Assembly: GCF_008728515.1 (NCBI RefSeq)
Contig: NC_044977.1
Span: 186,981,987-187,045,986 of the forward strand
From: Papio anubis
Lineage: Eukaryota; Chordata; Mammalia; Primates; Cercopithecidae
DNA length: 64,000 nucleotides
Direction: 5' to 3'
A program made the translations under genes and the position numbers. Positions 57,930-64,000 of this stretch are shown here, in pieces. How positions within the stretch are numbered: position 1 is the first letter of the stretch; every line of letters begins with the position of its first letter. The notes beneath the pieces are model-generated. The model was not told where the DNA came from, did not search any database, and saw only the letters and a program-made list of their open reading frames with translations.

Positions 57930-59560
57930 TAACACACCTTTTACTTTAAATCAAAAGCTAGAAGTGATTTAGCTCAGTGAAGGATGCATGTCAAAAGCTG
58001 AGATAGGTTGAAACCTGGGCTTTTTGCACCAAACAGCCAACTTGTGAAAGCAAAAGAAAAGTTCCTGAAGGAAAACTACTACTCCAGGAAACATAATGAT
58101 AAGAAGTAAAAGGTAAAAAATGTAATTGCTGATATGGAGAGTTTTAGTGTCTGGATGGAAGATCAAACAACAACATTCCCTTAAGCCAAAACCTAATTCA
58201 GAGTAAAGCTCTTCAATTCCAAGGTTGAGAGAGGTGAGAACGCTACAAAAGAAAGGTTTCAAGCTGGCAAAGATTGGTTCATGAGGTTTAAGAAAAAGAA
58301 TTCCCGTAACATAAGAGTGCAAGGTAAAGCAACAACTACTGGTGTAGAAGCTACAGTAAGTTATTCAGAAAATCTCTCTAAGATAACTAATGAAGGTGAC
58401 TCCACTAAACAATGGGATTTCAATGTGGATGAAACAGCCTTCTGTTGGAAGAAGATGCCATCTTGAACTTTCATAGCTAGAGTGGAAAAGTCAATACCTG
58501 GCTTCAAAGCTTCAAAGGACAGGCTATCTTGTTAGAGGTGAATGCGGGTGGTGACTTTAAATTGAAGCCAATGCTCATTTACCATTCTGAAAATCCTAGG
58601 GCCCTTAGGAAATATGCTCAGTCTACTCAGCCAGTGCTCTCTAAATGGAATAACAAAGTCCAAATGACAGTACATCTGTCTACAGTAAACTTGGTTTACT
58701 GAACATTTTTTTTTTTTTTTTTTTTTTTGAGACTGAGTCTGGCTCTGTGGCCCAGGCTGGAGTGCAGTGGCCGGATCTCAGCTCACTGCAAGCTCCGCCT
58801 CCCGGGTTTACGCCATTCTCCCGCCTCAGCCTCCGGAGTAGCTGGGACCACAGGCGCCCGCCACCTCGCCCGGCTAGTTTTTTGTATTTTTTAGTAGAGA
58901 CGGGGTTTCACCGTGTTAGCCAGGATGGTCTCGATCTCCTGACCTTGTGATCTGCCCGTCTCAGCCTCCCAAAGTGCTGGGATTACAGGCTTGAGCCACC
59001 GCGCCCGGCTACTGAACATTTTAAGCCTGCTGTTGAGACCCACTTCTCAGGAAAAAAAAGATTCCTTTCCAAATATTATTTCTCATTGACAATGCACCTG
59101 GTCACCTCAGAGCTCCAATAGAGATGTACAAAGAGATAAATGTTATTTTCATGCCTTCTAACACAACATCCATTTTGCAGCCTATAAAGGAGTAATTTTG
59201 ACTTTCAAGTCTTAGTGTTTAAGAAATGTATTTCATGAGGCTATAGCTGCCATAGATAGTTATTTCTCTGATGGATCTGGGAAAAATAAACTAAAACTCT
59301 TCGCAAAAGATTCACTGTTCTAGACTCTATAAAGAACATTCATGATTCATCAGAGGAGGTCAAAATACAAACCTTAACAAGTATTTGGGAGAAGTTGATT
59401 CCAACACTCATGGATGACTTTGTGAAGTTTGAAACTGTAGTGAAAAAGTAACTGCACATATGATGGAAATAACAAGACAATTAGAATTAGAAATGGAGCC
59501 TGAATATGTGACTGAATTGCTGAAATCTAGTGAGAACACTTGAATGAATGAGGAGTTGCT
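57930..59560 (+). pseudogene. Tigger1 transposase, inactivated
   Basis: A pogo-type transposase that cuts and rejoins the element ends. DNA-binding-domain sequence is recognisable at nucleotide level from about 57960. The core starts in the frame 58281-58466 with F-N-V-D-E-T-A-F-C-W-K-K-M-P (first catalytic Asp). The AluY interrupts at 58710. After it, L-L-I-D-N-A-P-G-H (about 59079-59105) holds the second Asp. At about 59181-59192, where the family has a third Asp in an M-D-Q context, a small deletion leaves CAGCCTATAAAGGAG. The codon is lost and the frame shifts. Several other stops are present. Inactive. Confidence 0.88.
58710..59009 (-). mobile_element. Young AluY, Old World monkey type, inside Tigger1
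   Basis: The T-run is followed by GAGACTGAGTCTGGCTCTG and ends CCACCGCGCCCGGC. A perfect 13-base target duplication, TACTGAACATTTT, flanks it (58697-58709 and 59010-59022). The words GTGGCCGGATCTCAGCTCAC and GCTTGAGCCACCGC are the cercopithecoid variants of the AluY right and left arms. CpGs are mostly intact. Confidence 0.94.
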
Positions 59561-59577
59561 TCTATTGGCTGAGCAAA

Positions 59578-59890
59578 GAAAGTGATTTCTTGAGATGGAA
59601 TCTACTCCTGGTGAATATTGTTGGAAGAAAGTGATTTCTTGAGATGGAATCTACTCCTGGTGAATATTGTTGGAAGAAGGTGATTTTTTGTGATGGAATC
59701 TACTCCTACGGTGAATATTGTTGAAATGACAACAAGTGATTTAGAATATGAGATGGAAGTCTAGCATCCTAAGCAGCTGAACATTGTTGGAAGAAAGTGA
59801 CTCCAGTTCTTGAGATGGAAGTTCTACTCCTGGTGTAACATTGTTGGAAGAAAGTGATTTCATTCGAGATGGAATCTATCTCCTGAGAGG
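59578..59890 (+). repeat. 49-bp tandem repeat inside Tigger1, irregular
   Basis: Two identical 49-base units begin at 59578 and 59627 (GAAAGTGATTTCTTGAGATG...). A third at 59676 is slightly changed. Two looser copies follow near 59790 and 59848. The later units are interleaved with the Tigger1 words expected at that point, for example TTGAAATGACAACAAGTGAT and GAAGTTCTACTCC. This mixture is discussed as a finding. Confidence 0.85.
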
Positions 59891-60268
59891 AAGCATTCAT
59901 TGATGCAGCAAACTTCATCACTGTCTTATTTTTAAAAATTGCCACAGGCACCCTGATCTTCAACACCCACTATTCTTATCAATCAGCACCTGTCAACGTG
60001 CAGGAAGGCCCTCCGTTACAAAAAGATTGCAACTAGCTTAAGGATCAGATAATTATTAGCATTTTCAGCAATAAAGTATTTTAAAATTGCGATATGTTTA
60101 TCTGTTAGACATAATGCCGCTGCACACTTCATAGACTGCAGTACAGTTAAACATAACTTTCATATGCAATGGGAAGCAAAAAAAGTTGTGTGACTTACTT
60201 TCTAATGTTATTCACTTTATTGCAGTGGCCTGAAATTGAATTCACAATGTGTCCATGGTGTGCTTATA

Positions 60269-60345
60269 TAATATATAGCCTAGCCAACATCTAGATGGTA
60301 GCTATTAGATGCCCTGAGCTAAGGACTCAGCTAAACTATGCCTGG
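60269..60345 (+). mobile_element. MLT1-type LTR, right piece after Tigger1
   Basis: GATGCCCTGAGCTAAGGACTCAGCTAAACTATGCCTGG continues the LTR interrupted at 53460. It shows that Tigger1 inserted into an existing LTR. Confidence 0.5.
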
Positions 60346-60699
60346 TGCTATAATTTGAATATGGTTTGTCTCCACCAAAACTCATTTTGTGGCTTAGTCC
60401 CCAGCGTAACAGTGTTGAGAGGTGGTGGGACTTTTAAGAGACATTTGGGTCATAAGGGATTCACCTACATGAGAGGATGAAAGCCATATCATAGAAATGA
60501 TTGAGTTCTAGTTCTTGCCGGACCCGATTAGCTATTGAGAGAGTAGATTATTATAAAAAAAATTATGTTGGCCTTTTCAGCTCTCTCCTGCTACCCCTCT
60601 TGCCCTGTAATGTTGTCTGGTGTTACAACAGACACATCATAGAAGTCGTCACAGAAGTGACCAGATTCAGCCCGATTATAGTACTATTATAGTCGAAGC
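60346..60699. other. Probable old LTR remnant, unassigned
   Basis: TGCTATAATTTGAATATGGT, then GTTGAGAGGTGGTGGGACTT, then a GTCATAAGGGATTC block resemble the opening of a MaLR or related LTR. The second half is not recognised. No gene. Confidence 0.35.
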
Positions 60700-61797
60700 C
60701 ACTATTCTACTTTATGTCTTGGTACATTTAGTACCTGTGGATGTTTTATATATATGGGATTATACAATATGGCATTCTGTGATTGAGTTTATTTAGCATA
60801 ATCTTTTTAAGGTTCATCTATGTTGCAGCAAGTATATGTACTTAATTTATTTTCACTGCCAAATATTCTGTTATGACAATCTAGCATCTTATTTATCCAT
60901 TCACCATTGATAAACATTTAGATTGTTCTATATTTTATCTATTATAGATAATACAGCTATGAACATTTGTGTATAGTTTTTGTGTGAACGTATGTTTTCA
61001 ATTATCTTAGGTATATATACATGGGGATGGAATTACTGGGTCATTTAGTAAATCCGTATTTAATTTTTTAAAGAACTGGAAGATTTCTTTCTGAAGAGGC
61101 TAAAGCTTTTTATATTCCCCCAAGCAGTGTAAGATGATTCCAATTTCTCCACATCCTCACCTTGTCTCTACGTGTCTTTTTTATGGTGGGCATCATAGTT
61201 GGTGTGATGTGGTTTGTCACTGTGGCTTTGATTTGCATTTTCCTGATGGATTAATGATGTTAAGCATCTTTTAATTTACATAGTAACCATTTGGGTATCT
61301 CCTTTGGAGAAACGTCTGCTCAGATCTTTACCCGATGTTAGTTGAGTTATTTCATTTTTATTATTAAATTATAAGAGTTTTTAACTATATATTTTAGGTA
61401 AAAGTTCATTATAAACATTCATGATGTGGAAATGTTTTCTCCCTTTGGCATGTTGTCTTTTCGCTATTTGATGATCTTTTGGAGCACAAAATATTTTATA
61501 TAGTGAAGATGCCCAATGTATTTTTTTGTTGTTCTTTGTGCTCTCATTATCATGTATAATAAACCACTGCATAATTCAAGGTCAAACATATTTATGCCTA
61601 CGTTTTCGTCTAAGGATTTTATAGTATTAGCTTTGAAATTTAGATCTTTGGTTCATTTTGGGTTAATTTTTTTGTATAAGGCAGGGGTCTAAATTAATTG
61701 TTTGGCATGCAGCTATTCAATTGTTACAGCACCATTTGTTAAAAAGACTATTCTTTCCTCATTGAATTGTCTTACTATTCTTGTCAAAAGTTAGTTG
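60700..61797 (-). mobile_element. Old L1 ORF2/3' region, antisense
   Basis: AGTTTATTTAGCATAATCTT, then TTATCCATTCACCATTGATA, then GGGGATGGAATTACTGGGTC and CTTTGATTTGCATTTTCCTG follow the L1 3' UTR/ORF2 in reverse. It is L1M-age. A younger L1 interrupts it at 61798. Confidence 0.8.
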
Positions 61798-62240
61798 ACA
61801 ATAGCAAAGACATGAAATCAACTCAAATACCCATCAATGATAGACTGGATAAAGAAAATGTGGTACATAAACATTATGGAATACTATGCAGCCACAAAAA
61901 GGGATGAGATCAGGTCCTTTGCAGGAACATGGATGGAGCTGGAAGCCATTATCCTCGCAAACTAACACAAGAACAGAAAACCAAACACCACATGTTCTCA
62001 CTCATAAGTGTGAGGTGAACAATGAGGACAGATGCACACAGGGAGGGGAACAACACACACTGGGGTCTGTCGAGGGTCAGGGTGAGGGAGAGCATCAGGA
62101 TACATAGCTAAGGCATGCAGGGCTTAATACCTAGGGAATGGGTTGAAAGGTAAAGCAAACCACCATGGCACACATTTACCTAAGTAACAAACCTGCCCAT
62201 CCTGCACATATATCCCAGATCTTAAAATAAAATTAAATTT
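61798..62240 (+). mobile_element. L1PA/PB 3' end, 5'-truncated, inserted in antisense L1
   Basis: AATACCCATCAATGATAGAC to CATATATCCCAGATCTTAAAATAAAATT, with an A-rich end. The flanks AAAAGTTAGTTGAC (61786 on) and AAAAGGTCAGTTGAC (62244 on) are a near-perfect target duplication. Confidence 0.9.
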
Positions 62241-62725
62241 TTAAAAAAGGTCAGTTGACTATAAACATAGGGTTTCGTCTCTGAATAATCAGTTCTACTC
62301 CATTTATCTATATGTCTATCCTTATTCCAGTACCACACTATCATGTCACATCGCTAAAATCAGACATATAGATCAGTGGAGTACAATTGGGATTCCAGAA
62401 ACAAACTTACATTATGGTCAGTTGACTTTTAAAGAGTGTGCTAAGATAATACAATGGGAGAGGCTTTGGGTCTATGCTTTCCTTGTGGGCTGTTTCATGT
62501 TGCTAATTTAATAGCTTTATTTATTATAGACCTGTTCAGATTGTGTTCCTTTTGAGTCAGTTTTAACAATTTGTGTCTTTTTAGAAATTTGTCCATCTCA
62601 TGTAATTTGTTGGCATCCACTTTTTTTATACCACTTCATTTTGTGTTACCATTGTTATGTATGATGCATCTACATTTGTAACAAGCTCAATAACACATTG
62701 CTATAATTGCTCGTTTATATAGTTT
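62241..62725. mobile_element. Mixed old L1 pieces, both orientations
   Basis: The antisense L1 continues at 62255-62365 (GGGTTTCGTCTCTGAATAATC). A short sense L1 piece follows at 62366-62455 (ATAGATCAGTGGAGTACAAT), then antisense sequence again (TTGTGTCTTTTTAGAAATTTG near 62570). Boundaries are approximate. Confidence 0.55.
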
Positions 62726-63059
62726 TATGTTTATTAGAGAAGCTGATGAGAAGTTCACTTTCATTATTATTCCTTTGAATTTCATTTGCCTCTGGTGTCA
62801 TTTTCTTGTTCTAATACTACTTTGCCCCCAAATACCTCCTTTGTGTTGTTTTTGCCAAATGTATTATATTTTTGTATATGTTATAGGTTCAGCGTTGCAT
62901 TATATGCTTCTCATTTTATACAATTTTTTTTGAAATCAGTTAAGAAATAAAGGAGAAGAGATATGCTATTTAAATATTTATGCTATTTTTTGCCAATACA
63001 TGATAAACTATACTATTACTCTATTTTTTTCATGTGACTTTGAGTTAATGTGTGGAGTC
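62726..63059. other. Unassigned, AT-rich
   Basis: Probably further antisense L1, but no diagnostic phrase is readable. Confidence 0.35.
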
Positions 63060-64000
63060 ATCTACTTTCAGCCTGAAGAACTTCTTTTAGTATTTCTAGT
63101 TGGTTCTTTAATCAAAGAACTCTGCCATTTTTGTTTTTCTGGGAATGTCTTTATTCACCTCTATTTTTGAAATGTGGTTTTTCTAGATATAAGATTCTTG
63201 GCAGATGTTTTTCTTTCAGTACTTTTAGTATGTTACCTCACTGCTTTCTAGCTTCCACTGTCTCTAATGAAAAGTCAGCTAATTCTTCTATTAGGGTTTC
63301 CTTGTACGTGATGAGTCATTTTTCTCTTGCTGCTTTAAAAATTACCTCTTAGTCTGTGGCATTTGATGTGTGTGTAAGTGCATTTATCCTACTTGGTGTT
63401 TGCTGACTTTCTTTACTGTGCAGATTAACGTTTTTCATCAGATTTGGAAAACTTTCAGCTAATACCTTTTCTAATATAATTTTCTCTTGCCTCCTTCCTC
63501 CGCTCTCCTTCTGATACACTCTGTGCTTAGGTGAGTGTGACTATGGTGCTCTACATTTCTCTGAAATGTTTTTATCATTTATTCTCACTGTTCTTCAGGT
63601 AACATAATCCATATCGATCCACTTAAAACTTCACTGATTTTTTTCTTCTTCCAGTTCAGACCTACTCTAGTATTTCACTTTTGTTATTAAACTTTTCAAT
63701 TTTGAAATTTGCAATAGATTATGTTTTATAATTTCTGTCTCTTTATTAGATTCACTATTTGATGAGATATTGTCATCTTAGCTTTCCTTACTTTAAAAAT
63801 TATTTCCTTGAGTTAATTCAGTATATTTTAATGCCTACTTTGAAGTCTTCAGTCTTTGTAAAAGTCTACATCTAGGTCCTCTCATGGGCAATGTAACTTG
63901 CCTTCTTTTTTCTACCGTGTGGGTCATCCAGTCCTGTTTATTTATATGTCTCATAATTCTTTGTGGAAAGTGTGATATTTTAAGTACTATACTGTTCTAA
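63060..64000 (-). mobile_element. L1M-type 5' region, antisense, runs off the window
   Basis: AGATATAAGATTCTTGGCAG, then ATGAAAAGTCAGCTAATTCT, then TTTATCCTACTTGGTGTTTG and ACTGTTCTTCAGGTAAC match the reverse of an L1M 5' UTR/ORF1 region. The end of the window cuts it. Confidence 0.65.

Larger units (their letters stand above)
53461..60266 (+). mobile_element. Tigger1 DNA transposon, near complete, twice interrupted
   Basis: The left end CAGGCACAATTGGTTTTGTT (53461) and right end (GGCCTGAAATTGAA to GTGTGCTTA at 60266) are Tigger1 termini flanked by TA (53459-53460, 60267-60268). The left 0.3 kb (to about 53764) includes GTCTGTGGCAACCCTGTGTC. The element resumes at about 57758 after an L1 and is broken again by an AluY at 58710. 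Without the insertions and the local tandem expansion it would be near the 2.4 kb expected of an autonomous Tigger1. Confidence 0.92.

Noticed and set aside
58281..58466. Possible domesticated Tigger-derived gene
   Set aside because: The 61-codon frame ends in a stop soon after the first catalytic motif. The element is broken by an AluY and loses its third Asp, so there is no sign of preserved coding.
1..64000. CRISPR arrays, rRNA, tRNA and operon-type features
   Set aside because: No spaced direct repeats of CRISPR type, no tRNA A/B-box cloverleaf and no rRNA landmarks were seen. The window is vertebrate nuclear DNA.

Overview
This window is nuclear DNA from a primate, most likely an Old World monkey. 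It contains no cellular gene that I can support. No open frame exceeds 369 codons. Every frame with recognisable homology belongs to a transposable element (LINE-1 ORF2, Tigger transposases, retroviral pol), and several other long frames are only translated microsatellites. The primate assignment rests on abundant Alu (J, S and Y ages), L1PA-type LINE-1, MaLR and Tigger elements. The Old World monkey assignment rests on the two youngest Alus (3312-3605 and 58710-59009). Both carry the variant GAGATCCGGCCACT, and one carries CTTGAGCCACCGC. I recall these as typical of cercopithecoid AluY lineages rather than human ones.

Layout. 0-3.3 kb: remnant of an ERVL-type internal region (integrase readable on the minus strand) and an MLT1-type LTR. 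3.3-7.6 kb: a young AluY, then a near-complete Tigger2 DNA transposon interrupted by a strangely scrambled Alu. 7.6-16.6 kb: a MIR, the 3' end of an old L1, two long MaLR (THE1/MST-type) elements in the same orientation, an AluJ, and antisense L1 ORF2. 16.6-20.6 kb: an antisense class-I ERV made of one LTR, a polypurine tract and pol; env has gone and RT is broken. 20.6-28 kb: mostly unassigned sequence with microsatellites, a MIR, an L2 and AluJ copies, one split by a young L1. 28-31.9 kb: the clearest repeat-poor stretch, with CpG retention and TAAT, TCF/SOX-like motifs; my best candidate for functional non-coding DNA. 31.9-39.2 kb: an old sense L1 invaded by a 2-kb antisense L1PA and by Alus, one with a 230-bp purine microsatellite tail. 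39.2-53.2 kb: unassigned DNA with an ancient repeat family, MIRs, an MLT2 LTR, MaLR LTRs, Alus and a Tigger3-type element. 53.2-60.3 kb: a nest in which an MLT1-type LTR holds a Tigger1, which holds both a 4-kb antisense L1 and a young AluY. 60.3-64 kb: layered L1 fragments in both orientations.

Nothing here forms an operon or a working pathway. The biology is a record of transposon insertion order, decay and microsatellite growth, plus a few kilobases of possible regulatory DNA. Two short stretches (about 5.34-5.89 kb and 59.58-59.90 kb) look like damaged consensus sequence rather than biology and should be checked first. I found no convincing undescribed gene system. Element names come from remembered consensus sequences, not from a database search, so sub-family labels are approximate.
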